Shown in pieces: positions 9,058-20,104 of a stretch of DNA of 64,000 nucleotides; positions within the stretch are counted from its first letter, which is position 1; each line of letters begins with the position of its first letter. The position numbers and the translations under genes are program-made. The notes beneath the pieces are model-generated. The model made no database searches, was not told where the DNA came from, and worked only from the letters and a program-made list of their open reading frames with translations. The DNA lies in the NCBI RefSeq assembly GCF_900101605.1, contig NZ_FMUR01000015.1, forward strand, positions 1-64,000, in the 5' to 3' direction. The DNA comes from Butyrivibrio hungatei. Its GTDB lineage: Bacteria; Bacillota; Clostridia; Lachnospirales; Lachnospiraceae.

Positions 9058-10473
9058 TTATTTTCCCATACAAAATTTTGAAAAGATTTCTTCCACAAGA
9101 TCGTCGCCTACTTCTTCTCCGATTATCTCACCGAGGTAAGCATACGCATTTGAAAGATCGACTGTATAAAAATCTTCCGAAAGATTTTTTGAAATACTGT
9201 CATCCACAAGTTTAAGACTGTCATAAACTTTCTGCAGTAGTTCTTTATGTCTTAAGTTTGTGATGTAAATTTCCTGCTTTGGCAAAATGTCACCGTTGAA
9301 GAAAAGTTTGGATAAAGCATCCTTTAATTCATCGATTCCATTTCCTTTCAACATCGAAGTTTTTATAACAGGAACGTTATCCACATTTGTGAAAAACTTA
9401 AACACATTATCCTCATTAATTTTTATGTCATCTGATAGATCATTTTTATTAAGAAGAATAATTGTTTTCTTATCCGCACACAAACTGATGATTTCTTTAT
9501 CCTCATCATCAATATCACGTGTAGAATCGAGAATGTATAAAACAAGATCTGCTTCTTCTATCTTACTCTTTGCTTTATCCACACCCATCTTCTCAATAAT
9601 ATCATCTGTGTCTCTTATACCGGCAGTGTCAATAAGATGTAAGACTATGTCTCCTAGTCTTACAGTTTCCTCAATAATATCACGTGTTGTTCCGGCAATG
9701 TCGGTAACTATTGCTCTTTCGTCTCCGATAAGAGTATTTAAAAGAGAAGACTTACCTGCATTCGGCTTTCCAACAATAACAGTCTTTATTCCATCTTTTC
9801 TTATCTTACCTTCATCGGCTGTACTGAGTAATTTTTCAATCTCACTTGTAAGATCAGAAACTTTGGCTTTAAGTTTTTCAGGATATCCGGTAAGATCATA
9901 ATTTTCAGGATCATCAAGTGCAGACTCAATAAATGCCATCTCATAAATGATCTGCTCTCTCAAACTTTTGACTTTATCATAAATACTTCCGCGAAGCTGA
10001 TTTCTGGAACTATCAAGAGCAAAATTATTCTGAGCACTTATTATATCCATTATCGCTTCGGCTTTAGTAAGATCGATTCTTCCATTTAAAAAAGCTCTTT
10101 TGGTAAACTCACCCGGATCAGCAAGACGGCATCCGCTTTTTAAAAGCAGTTCAATAATCTGATTCATTATGAGAACACCACCATGAGAATTGATCTCGAT
10201 AACATCTTCTCTGGTAAAACTGTGAGGAGCTTTCATAAATGATATCATAACTTCATCAATGATTTTTTCACCGTCACAGACATATCCATACTTTATAGTA
10301 TTGGGAGCATGTTCTTTTAAAGTCTGTTCCATCTTGGCAGAACGATAGATCTTATCACAAATTGCAACTGCATCTTTTCCACTTACTCTTATAACTCCGA
10401 TTCCGGAATCAGACATTGCGGTCGCAACAGCACAGATAGTATCATCATTAAAATTATTAAAAACACCTGACAT
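9058..10473 (-). CDS. mnmE: tRNA modification GTPase MnmE
   Basis: A 471-residue partner of MnmG. The N-terminal formyl-tetrahydrofolate-binding domain (residues 1-120) is followed by helices and an inserted G domain with GKPNAGKSS (G1), DIAGTTRD (G2), DTAGI (G3) and NKND (G4), and the protein ends in CMGK, which carries the reactive Cys of the C-x-G-K signature. I took the ATG at 10473 (MSGVFNNFNDDTICAVATA), which matches family N-termini; the frame stays open 19 codons upstream without a good ribosome binding site. Even the chosen start has only a weak purine stretch. Confidence 0.95.
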   Translation of the reverse strand: MSGVFNNFNDDTICAVATAMSDSGIGVIRVSGKDAVAICDKIYRSAKMEQTLKEHAPNTIKYGYVCDGEKIIDEVMISFMKAPHSFTREDVIEINSHGGVLIMNQIIELLLKSGCRLADPGEFTKRAFLNGRIDLTKAEAIMDIISAQNNFALDSSRNQLRGSIYDKVKSLREQIIYEMAFIESALDDPENYDLTGYPEKLKAKVSDLTSEIEKLLSTADEGKIRKDGIKTVIVGKPNAGKSSLLNTLIGDERAIVTDIAGTTRDIIEETVRLGDIVLHLIDTAGIRDTDDIIEKMGVDKAKSKIEEADLVLYILDSTRDIDDEDKEIISLCADKKTIILLNKNDLSDDIKINEDNVFKFFTNVDNVPVIKTSMLKGNGIDELKDALSKLFFNGDILPKQEIYITNLRHKELLQKVYDSLKLVDDSISKNLSEDFYTVDLSNAYAYLGEIIGEEVGDDLVEEIFSKFCMGK

Positions 10474-10522
10474 ATCTTTGTCCCGTTTCTTTTTAATAAA
10501 TATTTTTCTACATATAATAATA

Positions 10523-10549
10523 CCCCTCAAAGTATATAACTTCGAGGGG
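10523..10549. other. Hairpin between jag and mnmE
   Basis: CCCCTCAAAGT (10523..10533) pairs with ACTTCGAGGGG (10539..10549) with few mismatches around a short loop. No T run follows on either strand, so it is more likely an RNA processing or stability element inside the leftward transcript than a terminator. Confidence 0.5.
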
Positions 10550-10558
10550 CAATGTTTA

Positions 10559-11326
10559 TTATTTCTTTAATGTAACAACTACTCTTCTGAATGGTTCTTC
10601 ACCTTCACTGTGAGTAGTAACAAACCTGTCTCCCTGAAGAGCTGAATGAATAATTCTTCTCTCATAAGGATTCATAGGCTCTAAAGCTACTGAATGTCTG
10701 GACTTTCTAACCTTATAAGAAATGTTCTTTGCAAGATTTTCGAGAGTAGCTTTTCTTCTCTCTCTGTAGTTTTCTGTATCAACCTTAACATGGATGTACT
10801 CGGAATAATCTCTGTTAACAACAAGAGAAGCAAGGTACTGAACAGAATCAAGTGTCTGTCCTCTCTTACCTATAAGAACTCCCATCTCATCTCCGCTAAG
10901 TTCAATATCAAGAATCTTATCAGCCTGGTTGAAAGAAGTCTTAACTACAACTTCCATCTTCATTGCATCGAATACTTCTTTTAAAAACTTGTTTGCTTTA
11001 TCACATACTTCATCAGCATTTATGTCTGAGCTGACTGCCTTTTCAATTTCCTTTACAGTCTCTTTTACTTTTTCTTTTTTATTTTTTACTTCCTGCTTAG
11101 ATGAAACTTTTGTATCTATCTTGATATCATCAATCTTGATTTCTTCACTCTTCTCTTCTTTAACTCTTGCCTTGATGATTGCAGGCTTAGCATTTATCCC
11201 CAAAAAACCTGACGATCCGCTTGTAACTACTTCGTAATCAAGCTTATCACTTGTAACGCAAAAAGATTCGCAGGCTTCAGTAATAGCATCATCGACATTT
11301 TTTGCTGTAAACTCTCTATACTCCAT
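10559..11326 (-). CDS. jag: RNA-binding protein Jag/KhpB
   Basis: A 255-residue protein with three parts: an N-terminal Jag_N domain (about 1-50, EFTAKNVDDAITEAC ... GFLGI), a K/E-rich linker (about 55-100), and KH plus R3H domains (about 105-255; ELSGDEMGVLIGKRGQTLDSVQYL is the KH GxxG loop, and RRIIHSALQGDRFV the R3H part). With KhpA it binds many RNAs and affects cell division in Gram-positives. It lies between yidC and mnmE, the conserved Firmicute order, 39 bases after yidC. Confidence 0.94.
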   Translation of the reverse strand: MEYREFTAKNVDDAITEACESFCVTSDKLDYEVVTSGSSGFLGINAKPAIIKARVKEEKSEEIKIDDIKIDTKVSSKQEVKNKKEKVKETVKEIEKAVSSDINADEVCDKANKFLKEVFDAMKMEVVVKTSFNQADKILDIELSGDEMGVLIGKRGQTLDSVQYLASLVVNRDYSEYIHVKVDTENYRERRKATLENLAKNISYKVRKSRHSVALEPMNPYERRIIHSALQGDRFVTTHSEGEEPFRRVVVTLKK

Positions 11327-11365
11327 TTTTCCCTCCCAAAATAGACAGTAACAATATATCTTCTC

Positions 11366-12673
11366 TTATTTATTATTTTTCTCGTTAAATTCTTTTACCA
11401 AATTTGCCTTGGCAAGAAGAGAATCCTTTTTAATTTCTTTTCCTGAGAAACTATCTCTAACCTTCTTGAGCTCATTCTCTCTCTCTTCCATAGAAACAGA
11501 ACTTGATGCGCTACTTACAATATTTCTTGTAGACATGTTTGCGTATCTGTTCATCTGAGGAGTAGTCTTAAGTTTCTCCTGCTTCTGCTTATATTTCTCA
11601 ATGTTTTTCTCAATCTCAGCATCAATATCGGTTCTATCAATGTGCTTGTTGATAAGAACCTGCTGTATAGATCTGATAACCGCACCAATTATCCAGTAGA
11701 TACCCATACCTGCATTAAAATTAAAACAAAAAACTGCTGACATCATGGGCATCATAATATTCATAGTCTTCATAGACTGCTGCATCTGAGCTGTAGGATC
11801 GTTAGGATCGATCTTACCCTCTGCAGGAACCTGCTGTGGCATGAGCTTTGTATTTACCCACTGAGTAAAGAATGCAAGAAAAGGAATAAGAATAGCTCCG
11901 ATAAGTAAAACAAAGTTTTTATCTGCAAATGCACTCTTTATCATAAACAAAGGAGTATCTGCGATATTCATTCCAAGAAAATTGTTGTATCTGTCCAAAA
12001 GACTGTGTGTACTTAAAATAGAATCATTGAAACTATTAAAATTTGATGTGATCTTATCCCAATCAGAAGATGACGCTCTGTTCAAAACATCGATAAGAGT
12101 GTTTTCCACATAAGTAACATCACCTGATTTAAAAAGCGGGTTATCAAACTGACTGGTAAACATTTTTGCACTGGAAACGTTATTTCTTATGAAATCAACA
12201 CCGCCATCTGCAGTTGCAATCTGCTGTACAAGAGGATAAAAAGCCTTTTTTACAGTTCCAACATAAGCGGGAATTGAATAAATAACACGATAAAGTGCAA
12301 ATAAGATAGGCATCTGAATAAACAGCTGTAAACAGCTACCTGTCTGCGAAACACCGTATTTAGCGTAAACTTCTTTAGTCTCCTGCTGCATCGCAAGCAT
12401 GGAGTCATTATCTTTTTTGCCTTTATACTTCTCCTGAATAGCTTTAAGTTCAGGACTCATCTTTGACTGAAGTTTAGAAAACTTCTGCTGTTTGTAAGTC
12501 AAAGGAAGAAGAGCAATATAAATAACTACAGTGAATAATATGATTGCAAGACCAAAATTAGGAATACCAATTCTATCAAGCAAGTTGAATATGGCTGTCA
12601 TAACATATCCAAGCAACTTTGCGATAGGTCCTACAATACGTCCCTGATAAGGGGTTAAAAGAACTGGTGTCAA
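11366..12673 (-). CDS. yidC: Membrane protein insertase YidC/SpoIIIJ
   Basis: A 435-residue insertase of the Oxa1/YidC family. Hydrophobic segments fall at about 22-50 (the NFGLAIILFTVVIYIALLPLTYKQQKFSKLQSKM stretch carries the cytosolic loop), 105-125, 245-265 and 310-340, and the tail is basic. The region between residues 130 and 240 is longer than in B. subtilis SpoIIIJ, a clostridial trait. I start it at TTG 12673 because AGGAGG sits seven bases before it; the upstream ATG at 12691 overlaps yidD and would place that site inside the coding region. Confidence 0.93.
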   Translation of the reverse strand: MTPVLLTPYQGRIVGPIAKLLGYVMTAIFNLLDRIGIPNFGLAIILFTVVIYIALLPLTYKQQKFSKLQSKMSPELKAIQEKYKGKKDNDSMLAMQQETKEVYAKYGVSQTGSCLQLFIQMPILFALYRVIYSIPAYVGTVKKAFYPLVQQIATADGGVDFIRNNVSSAKMFTSQFDNPLFKSGDVTYVENTLIDVLNRASSSDWDKITSNFNSFNDSILSTHSLLDRYNNFLGMNIADTPLFMIKSAFADKNFVLLIGAILIPFLAFFTQWVNTKLMPQQVPAEGKIDPNDPTAQMQQSMKTMNIMMPMMSAVFCFNFNAGMGIYWIIGAVIRSIQQVLINKHIDRTDIDAEIEKNIEKYKQKQEKLKTTPQMNRYANMSTRNIVSSASSSVSMEERENELKKVRDSFSGKEIKKDSLLAKANLVKEFNEKNNK

Positions 12674-12690
12674 AATAAACCTCCTGTACA

Positions 12691-12900
12691 TTACGGAACG
12701 GGATCATATCCGCCACTGGAAAACGGATTACATCTTATTATTCTCCAGATTGCGAGCAGACTTCCCTTAAATGCCCCATGTTTTTCTATAGCTTCCAGTC
12801 CATACTCCGAACAAGTCGGAATATACGGACATTTTGTTCTCTTTAAAGGAGAAATGTACTTTCTGTATAACTTAATCAAAAAGATAAGTATCTTTTTCAT
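12691..12900 (-). CDS. yidD: Membrane protein insertion efficiency factor YidD
   Basis: A 69-residue protein with the full family signature: an N-terminal amphipathic helix, then [28 protein letters not shown] and [17 protein letters not shown], including the three conserved Cys. It assists YidC-dependent insertion at the inner face of the membrane. It overlaps rnpA by four bases (ATGA-type coupling) and ends just before yidC. Confidence 0.96.
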   Translation of the reverse strand: MKKILIFLIKLYRKYISPLKRTKCPYIPTCSEYGLEAIEKHGAFKGSLLAIWRIIRCNPFSSGGYDPVP

Positions 12901-13247
12901 TTTTCACCGCCATTTTTCTTTATGCGGGCCTTCCCTGCCAAGCTTAAAAGAGAATCTTCTATATTATGATAGCTCGCATCTCTTGCACAGGCTCTGGCAA
13001 CGACTACTATATCCAAACCACTATTGAATACATCTTCATGTAGTCGGTAAACTTCTCGAACAAGTCTTGCAAATCTGTGCCTTACAACACTGTTCCCAAT
13101 TTTTTTACTGCATGAAATCCCAAGTTTATTGGAAGAACTGTTATTTTTCCACACATAAACAACCAAATACTTATCGGCATAACTTTTTCCATTCTTATAA
13201 ACATTGCGGAAATCATTTGTCTTTTTCATCGAATCAGAAAAAAGCAT
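12897..13247 (-). CDS. rnpA: Ribonuclease P protein component
   Basis: A 116-residue basic protein that binds RNase P RNA and helps 5' maturation of tRNAs. It shows [14 protein letters not shown] at the N-terminus, [26 protein letters not shown] (the RNR region, here R-H-R) and [15 protein letters not shown]. Length is typical. It follows rpmH by about 60 bases, separated by a strong hairpin with a T run, so part of its expression must come from read-through of that hairpin or from its own promoter. Confidence 0.95.
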   Translation of the reverse strand: MLFSDSMKKTNDFRNVYKNGKSYADKYLVVYVWKNNSSSNKLGISCSKKIGNSVVRHRFARLVREVYRLHEDVFNSGLDIVVVARACARDASYHNIEDSLLSLAGKARIKKNGGEK

Positions 13248-13273
13248 ATCATTGTCCTTTTTATATCGGAAAG

Positions 13274-13303
13274 ATGAAAAAAGGTCACAATTTTGTGACC
13301 TTT
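13274..13303 (-). terminator. Terminator/attenuator between rpmH and rnpA
   Basis: On the minus strand AAAGGTCACA pairs with TGTGACCTTT and is followed by six T. It would let rpmH be transcribed far more than rnpA, matching the different demand for the two products. Confidence 0.85.
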
Positions 13304-13307
13304 ACTA

Positions 13308-13442
13308 TCAAGCAGATAATCTCTTTCTTCCCTTTGCTCTTCTGGCTGCAAGAACTTTTCTGCCGCCCTTAGTAGCCATTCTTGCTCTGAAGCCGTGAAC
13401 TCTGGCTCTCTGGAGCTTATGAGGCTGGAATGTCATCTTCAT
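13308..13442 (-). CDS. rpmH: 50S ribosomal protein L34
   Basis: A 44-residue, very basic protein beginning [18 protein letters not shown] and ending [13 protein letters not shown], a textbook L34. GGAGG lies ten bases before the first ATG, so I prefer 13442 over the second Met two codons on. It is the first leftward gene from the origin, in the conserved rpmH-rnpA-yidD-yidC-jag order. Confidence 0.97.
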   Translation of the reverse strand: MKMTFQPHKLQRARVHGFRARMATKGGRKVLAARRAKGRKRLSA

Positions 13443-13641
13443 ATCGTAAACACCTCCTTCTTTACTAATTATACAACGCAATTACATTTAGTAATTACAG
13501 ATCATATCAGTGTGGAAAAAATCTTTATAATTATAATAAATAAAATCAAGGCAGTCAAGCCATAAAAACGCAGAAAAATAGGGCAAATCTTTGAAAAAAA
13601 TATAAAAAAATTAATTCGCCCATATATTGTGTTGACAAAAC
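13443..13641. other. A/T-rich spacer between rpmH and first DnaA box
   Basis: No gene is seen here. The rpmH promoter must lie within it: on the minus strand TATAAT occurs at 13468..13473, about 26 bases from the rpmH start, with no clear -35 box. The rest is A/T-rich sequence next to the origin. Confidence 0.4.
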
Positions 13642-13882
13642 TTATCCACAGCAAAATGTTGATTTTGTGGATAACATGTTGATTAATATATACCACGTTA
13701 TTTTATCCACATTTTTCTTGTATTTTGTGGATAAACCGGAGCATAATTTTGTGGTTATTAATCGGAAATCCAGTAACCACGCCATTTATAACGGTAGATA
13801 GCTTAAAGTGGAAAAATGACCATTTATCCACAGTGTAAAAATTTAATTATGTTTGAAATTTTTTTTCTGATAGTTTTCCACA
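13642..13882. promoter_or_regulatory. oriC, DnaA-box cluster upstream of dnaA
   Basis: Five exact DnaA boxes (TTATCCACA or complement) lie at 13642..13650 (+), 13666..13674 (-), 13703..13711 (+), 13726..13734 (-) and 13824..13832 (+). Near matches are at 13750..13758 and 13874..13882. The first four form two inverted pairs, each pair offset by 23-24 bases. With the second cluster behind dnaA this gives a bipartite Firmicute-type origin, and it lies at the point where gene direction switches. Confidence 0.93.
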
Positions 13883-13894
13883 TTATACCCTTGT

Positions 13895-13923
13895 TTGATA
13901 TTTAAAGTTTTTTAAGATAAAAT
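13895..13923 (+). promoter_or_regulatory. dnaA promoter
   Basis: TTGATA (13895..13900), 17 bases, then TAAAAT (13918..13923), about 45 bases before the dnaA start. The near-match DnaA box at 13874..13882 abuts it, which would allow DnaA autoregulation. Confidence 0.7.
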
Positions 13924-13969
13924 AGTAAAAGTCTACAAGTCGATAAAAAGCGTAATTGGGGAGTTTTTC

Positions 13970-15370
13970 ATGTATTCAACAAAAGAAATCACAGATAAAT
14001 TAAAAAACAATTGGGAATCAATAAAGCACACTATAAAGATTGAATCCGGAATTACAGAGATATCTTATAAAACATGGATTGATCCATTAAGTGTATATAG
14101 TGTTTCGGACAACAACGTCACTATCCTGATTCCTTCAGACAACTCAATGGCTCTTCAGTACATAATCAACCATTACATGGACTTTATTAAAGTTACCATT
14201 TCGGAGTTTTTGGATATAATGGTGGACGTATCTTTCATCTTAAAGAAAGATACTATTAATAATGAAGAAACTCATGAAAATAATTCAGAAGATGCTTCTG
14301 AAAACAGCTATGCATCCAATAATAACTACGAACACTCAAATCTAAATCCTAAATACAGATTTGATACCTTTGTCGTAGGAAGCAACAATAAGTTCGCGCA
14401 CTCCGCTTCACTTGCTGTTGCCGAATCTCCGGGAATATCTTACAATCCCCTCTTCCTCTACGGTGGACCGGGACTTGGTAAGACTCACCTTATGCACTCC
14501 ATCGGCCACTTTGTCATGGAGCATAATCGTAAAGCCAAGGTTCTTTATGTAACATCAGAGCAGTTTACAAACGAAGTTATCGAATCTATCCGAAGCGGTA
14601 AGACAGAAAGTATGTCTAAGCTTCGCGATAAATACAGAACAGTTGATGTTCTCATGGTCGATGACGTTCAGTTTATTATAGGAAAGGAATCAACTCAGGA
14701 AGAGTTCTTCCACACATTCAACGAGCTTCATCAAGCCGGAAAACAGATTATTCTTTCATCCGATAAGCCTCCTAAGGAAATGGAAACTCTTGAAGAGAGA
14801 TTCAGATCCCGTTTCGAGATGGGACTTATCGCCGATATCCAGTCTCCCGACTATGAAACAAGGATGGCCATCCTGCGTAAGAATTCTGAGAACTATGGTA
14901 AGAACATTGATGATGATGTAATCAACTACATCGCTACAAATATCAAGTCAAACATCAGAGAACTTGAAGGTGCCTATAACAAGATCATTGCATATTCAAG
15001 ACTTAACAATGTAGATGTAACACTTGAAAATGCTATGGAAGCTCTTAAAGATATCATCTATCCGGATAAATCCAAAGTTATCACACCTCAGCTTATCATT
15101 GATACTGTGTGTGAACAGTATGGAGTAAAGAAAGATGACATCGTTTCCAAGAAGAGACAGGCAGAGATTGTTCTTCCACGTCAGGTAATAATGTATCTAT
15201 GTAGAGAAAATACCGAAGCTTCACTTGAAGAAATAGGAAAGCTGCTTGGTAAAAAAGATCACACGACCGTAATCAGCGGAATCAACAAGATAAAGAAGCT
15301 TACCGCGGTTGATGACGATCTCAACAAAAACATGGATATAATAATGAAGAAACTAAATCCTTCATTATAA
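13970..15370 (+). CDS. dnaA: Chromosomal replication initiator DnaA
   Basis: A 466-residue AAA+ initiator. Domain I (1-80) begins NWESIKHTIK and includes YKTWIDPL. An N/E-rich domain II linker covers about 95-125, the AAA+ core has GGPGLGKT (165-172) and VLMVDDVQF, and DNA-binding domain IV ends with LGKKDHTTVISGINKIKKL, the signature that reads DnaA boxes. Boxes flank the gene on both sides. The start follows GGGGAG seven bases upstream. Confidence 0.98.
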   Translation: MYSTKEITDKLKNNWESIKHTIKIESGITEISYKTWIDPLSVYSVSDNNVTILIPSDNSMALQYIINHYMDFIKVTISEFLDIMVDVSFILKKDTINNEETHENNSEDASENSYASNNNYEHSNLNPKYRFDTFVVGSNNKFAHSASLAVAESPGISYNPLFLYGGPGLGKTHLMHSIGHFVMEHNRKAKVLYVTSEQFTNEVIESIRSGKTESMSKLRDKYRTVDVLMVDDVQFIIGKESTQEEFFHTFNELHQAGKQIILSSDKPPKEMETLEERFRSRFEMGLIADIQSPDYETRMAILRKNSENYGKNIDDDVINYIATNIKSNIRELEGAYNKIIAYSRLNNVDVTLENAMEALKDIIYPDKSKVITPQLIIDTVCEQYGVKKDDIVSKKRQAEIVLPRQVIMYLCRENTEASLEEIGKLLGKKDHTTVISGINKIKKLTAVDDDLNKNMDIIMKKLNPSL

Positions 15371-15372
15371 AT

Positions 15373-15395
15373 TGTGGATAACTTATTGTGGATAT
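15373..15395. promoter_or_regulatory. oriC, DnaA boxes downstream of dnaA
   Basis: An exact box (TGTGGATAA) at 15373..15381 and a one-base variant (TGTGGATAT) at 15387..15395, directly after the dnaA stop codon. In bipartite origins of this type the duplex-unwinding element lies next to the dnaA-dnaN cluster, so the A/T-rich stretch to 15678 is the best candidate. Confidence 0.8.
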
Positions 15396-15448
15396 CTATG
15401 TAGAAAACCTGTTATTAGGATGTTATTTAAATGTTATTTGATGTTGAT

Positions 15449-15482
15449 TGAGGGTGGATATTTTTTTTCACCCTCATTTGTT
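15449..15482 (+). terminator. Hairpin after dnaA
   Basis: TGAGGGTG (15449..15456) and CACCCTCA (15469..15476) form an 8-bp stem with a T-rich loop, followed by TTTGTT. It is a plausible dnaA terminator, although it lies inside the origin region. Confidence 0.6.
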
Positions 15483-15510
15483 AAAATTAGGCCTGTTTAT
15501 AACTTTTTAC

Positions 15511-15608
15511 TTTTCAACACCTAATTTTTTGTTTTCAACACCTAAAAATTTGTAAAAAAGCCGCATAGATTGTATAATGGAATAGGTTTTACACTTTTCA
15601 ACAGCTAT
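15511..15608 (+). repeat. TTTTCAACACCTAA repeats in the putative unwinding region
   Basis: The 14-base sequence TTTTCAACACCTAA occurs exactly twice, at 15511..15524 and 15532..15545, so the period is 21 bases (two helical turns). A related copy, TTTTCAACAGCTAT, is at 15595..15608. They lie in the very A/T-rich dnaA-dnaN gap. Confidence 0.7.
15550..15578 (+). promoter_or_regulatory. dnaN promoter
   Basis: TTGTAA (15550..15555), 17 bases, then a consensus TATAAT (15573..15578), about 100 bases before dnaN and immediately after the second 14-base repeat. Confidence 0.7.
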
Positions 15609-15678
15609 TATTAATTCTTTTACTATATTTTTATATATATTTTATACTTTTTATGTTCTGAAGGGAGTATGTGGTTAA

Positions 15679-16788
15679 ATGAAAGTCGTTTGCTCAAAGT
15701 CGAATCTTATTAGTGGATTGCAGATTGTATCAAAAGCAGTTCCTTCTAAGACAACAATGTCTATTCTTGAATGTATATTGGTTGATGCAACAGAAGGAGT
15801 CATCAAATTCATCGCCAATGATATGGAACTTGGTATTCAGACAATAGTAGAAGGTAACATTGAAGAAAGAGGATATATAGCAATCGATGCAAAGATATTT
15901 GTAGATATTGTAAGAAAGCTTCCTGACAATGCCGTTACTATTGAATCAGACAGTTCAAACAAAGTAATAATCAGTTGTGAAAAAGCAAAGTTCAACCTTA
16001 TTGGAAGAAAAGGTGATGATTTCACATATCTTCCGTCAATAGAGAAAGTAGACGGAGTTTCTGTTTCTCAGTTTACTCTCAGAAATATAATTCAACAGAC
16101 AATCTTTTCAATTTCAGAGAATGATGCAAACAAGATGATGGCAGGAGAACTTTTTGAAGTTGACGGAGATATCTTAAAGCTCGTTTCTCTTGATGGTCAC
16201 AGAATATCTATCAGAAAAGTAAAACTTTCTGAAGAGTATTCATACAAAAAAGTGATAGTTCCCGGAAAAGCACTTAGTGAAATAAGTAAGATTCTCGGAG
16301 ACAGCACTGAGAAAATAGTACATATCTATTTTACCGACAAGCATATTCTCTTTGAGTTTGATAATACAGTTGTTGTTTCAAGACTTATTGAAGGCGAATA
16401 CTTCAGCATAGATCAGATGCTTTCAAGTGATTATGAAACAAAGATGAGCATTAACAGAAAAGAATTACTTGATTGTATAGACAGAGCAACACTTCTTGTA
16501 AAAGAAGGTGACAAGAAACCTGTAATAATATCCATTACAGATACCAATATGGAATTAAAGATAAAATCAACAATAGGAAGTATGGATGAAGTAATCGATA
16601 TTGATAAGCAGGGAAAAGATTTAATGATAGGATTTAATCCTAAATTCCTTATCGATGCACTGCGAGCAATTGAGGATGAAGTAGTTGATATCTATCTTGT
16701 TAATCCTAAAGCACCTTGCTTTATTAGGGACAAGGAATCAACTTATACATATCTGGTATTACCGGTCAACTTTACGACAGTTGATTAA
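15679..16788 (+). CDS. dnaN: DNA polymerase III sliding clamp, beta subunit
   Basis: A 369-residue three-domain clamp that tethers DNA polymerase III to DNA and binds many repair proteins. It begins MKVVCSKSNLISGLQIVSKAVPSKTTM and ends with the clamp-type tail PVNFTTVD; domain boundaries fall near 125 and 245. Length is typical (B. subtilis 378). GAAGGGAG lies about ten bases before ATG. It starts the rightward dnaN-S4-recF-gyrB-gyrA string. Confidence 0.97.
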   Translation: MKVVCSKSNLISGLQIVSKAVPSKTTMSILECILVDATEGVIKFIANDMELGIQTIVEGNIEERGYIAIDAKIFVDIVRKLPDNAVTIESDSSNKVIISCEKAKFNLIGRKGDDFTYLPSIEKVDGVSVSQFTLRNIIQQTIFSISENDANKMMAGELFEVDGDILKLVSLDGHRISIRKVKLSEEYSYKKVIVPGKALSEISKILGDSTEKIVHIYFTDKHILFEFDNTVVVSRLIEGEYFSIDQMLSSDYETKMSINRKELLDCIDRATLLVKEGDKKPVIISITDTNMELKIKSTIGSMDEVIDIDKQGKDLMIGFNPKFLIDALRAIEDEVVDIYLVNPKAPCFIRDKESTYTYLVLPVNFTTVD

Positions 16789-16814
16789 TTAATTACCAAA
16801 GGACCTGATTTAAG

Positions 16815-17030
16815 ATGGAAATAGTAAAATTAAGAGAACAAGATGAATTTATAAAACTCGGACAGGCTTTGAAAAAAGCCGGTCTCGAGGGTTCTGGTGT
16901 TGATGCCAAGATGGATATACAAGCCGGTCTTGTAAAAGTAAACGGCGAAGTTGAGGTTAGACGCGGTCGTAAACTTTATGACGGAGACACTTTTGAATAC
17001 GATGGCGTACAGGTAAAGATAGAAAAATGA
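16815..17030 (+). CDS. S4-domain RNA-binding protein (YaaA/YbcJ type)
   Basis: A 71-residue protein that is essentially one S4 RNA-binding domain: LGQALKKAGLEGSGVDAK, QAGLVKVNGEVEVRRGRKLYDGD. Genes of this type sit between dnaN and recF in many Firmicutes; in B. subtilis the equivalent yaaA has been linked to late ribosome assembly. Its stop overlaps the recF start (ATGA), so the two are coupled. Confidence 0.92.
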   Translation: MEIVKLREQDEFIKLGQALKKAGLEGSGVDAKMDIQAGLVKVNGEVEVRRGRKLYDGDTFEYDGVQVKIEK

Positions 17031-18130
17031 TAATAAAATCATTGGAATTAGCTGACTTCAGGAATTATGAGAATATAAAGATAAATTTCAGTAAAGGCAC
17101 TAATATACTTTATGGTGACAATGCGCAGGGCAAGACCAATATTCTGGAAGCAATCTTTGTTTCTGCAACGACAAAGTCACATAAGGGGAGTAAGGACAAA
17201 GAAATAATCAGATTTGGCAAAGAAGAAGCGCATATAAGAACCATTTTGGAAAAAGACAATGCAGAATATCGCGTTGATATGCACCTTCGAAAGAGCAAGT
17301 CCAAAGGAATAGCCATAGACGGGCAGAAGATAAAGAGGGCATCTGATCTGATTGGCAGGTTGAATGTTGTTTTTTTCTCACCGGAAGATCTGAGCATAAT
17401 AAAAAACGGTCCTTCTGAAAGGCGCAGATTCATGGATATGGAGCTGTGTCAGCTTGATCAGATATATCTTAATAATCTTTCTAAGTACAATAAATTGGTT
17501 GTCGAAAGAAATAAGATTCTAAAGGATCTTTTTGAACATCCTGAAAACAGTGTACTTTTGGACGTTCAGGATAAGCAATTATTCGAATACGGATCCGTCA
17601 TTATAAAGACAAGAGAAAAATTCATCAAAGATCTTAATGAAATAATAAGACCTATTCACGAAAAGCTGACGGGAGAAAAAGAAACTCTGTCGGTTTTCTA
17701 TGAACCTAACGTGAAGCTTGAGGAATTTGAGAGCAGATTAAAGCAGGCAAGAAAAAAAGATACTTATACCAAACAAACAACTGTCGGACCTCATAAAGAT
17801 GATTTTTCTTTTATGATAAAAAAAATGAATGCGGAAGATGCTATAGATATCAGGAAATTTGGTTCACAAGGCCAGCAAAGAACAGCATCTTTGTCACTTA
17901 AACTTTCAGAAATAGAGATAGTTAAGAGAGCAAAAAAAGAAAATCCGGTATTACTGTTGGATGATGTATTGTCAGAGCTTGACAGCAACAGACAGAATTA
18001 TCTCTTAAACACCATCGGAGATATTCAGACGATAATAACATGTACCGGTCTTGATGAGTTTGTTAATAACAGATTTGAAATAGATAAACTGTTCAAAGTA
18101 ACCGAAGGAACAGTAAGTAGTGAAAACTAA
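17027..18130 (+). CDS. recF: DNA repair/recombination protein RecF
   Basis: A 367-residue SMC-like ATPase that loads RecA at gaps through RecOR. Walker A is GDNAQGKTNILEA (around residue 29), the signature region contains FGSQGQQRTASLSLKL, and Walker B is LLLDDVLSELD, followed by the D-loop. Length matches B. subtilis RecF (370). It overlaps the S4 gene by four bases and precedes gyrB by 15. Confidence 0.97.
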   Translation: MIIKSLELADFRNYENIKINFSKGTNILYGDNAQGKTNILEAIFVSATTKSHKGSKDKEIIRFGKEEAHIRTILEKDNAEYRVDMHLRKSKSKGIAIDGQKIKRASDLIGRLNVVFFSPEDLSIIKNGPSERRRFMDMELCQLDQIYLNNLSKYNKLVVERNKILKDLFEHPENSVLLDVQDKQLFEYGSVIIKTREKFIKDLNEIIRPIHEKLTGEKETLSVFYEPNVKLEEFESRLKQARKKDTYTKQTTVGPHKDDFSFMIKKMNAEDAIDIRKFGSQGQQRTASLSLKLSEIEIVKRAKKENPVLLLDDVLSELDSNRQNYLLNTIGDIQTIITCTGLDEFVNNRFEIDKLFKVTEGTVSSEN

Positions 18131-18142
18131 GAAACGGAGTAG

Positions 18143-20083
<1,941 letters not shown>

Positions 20084-20104
20084 AGAACGTAAAAAGGAAA
20101 AGAA

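Noticed and set aside
9287..9901. Plus-strand 204-residue frame opposite mnmE
   Set aside because: Ser/Ile-rich shadow of the GTPase domain with no start signal.
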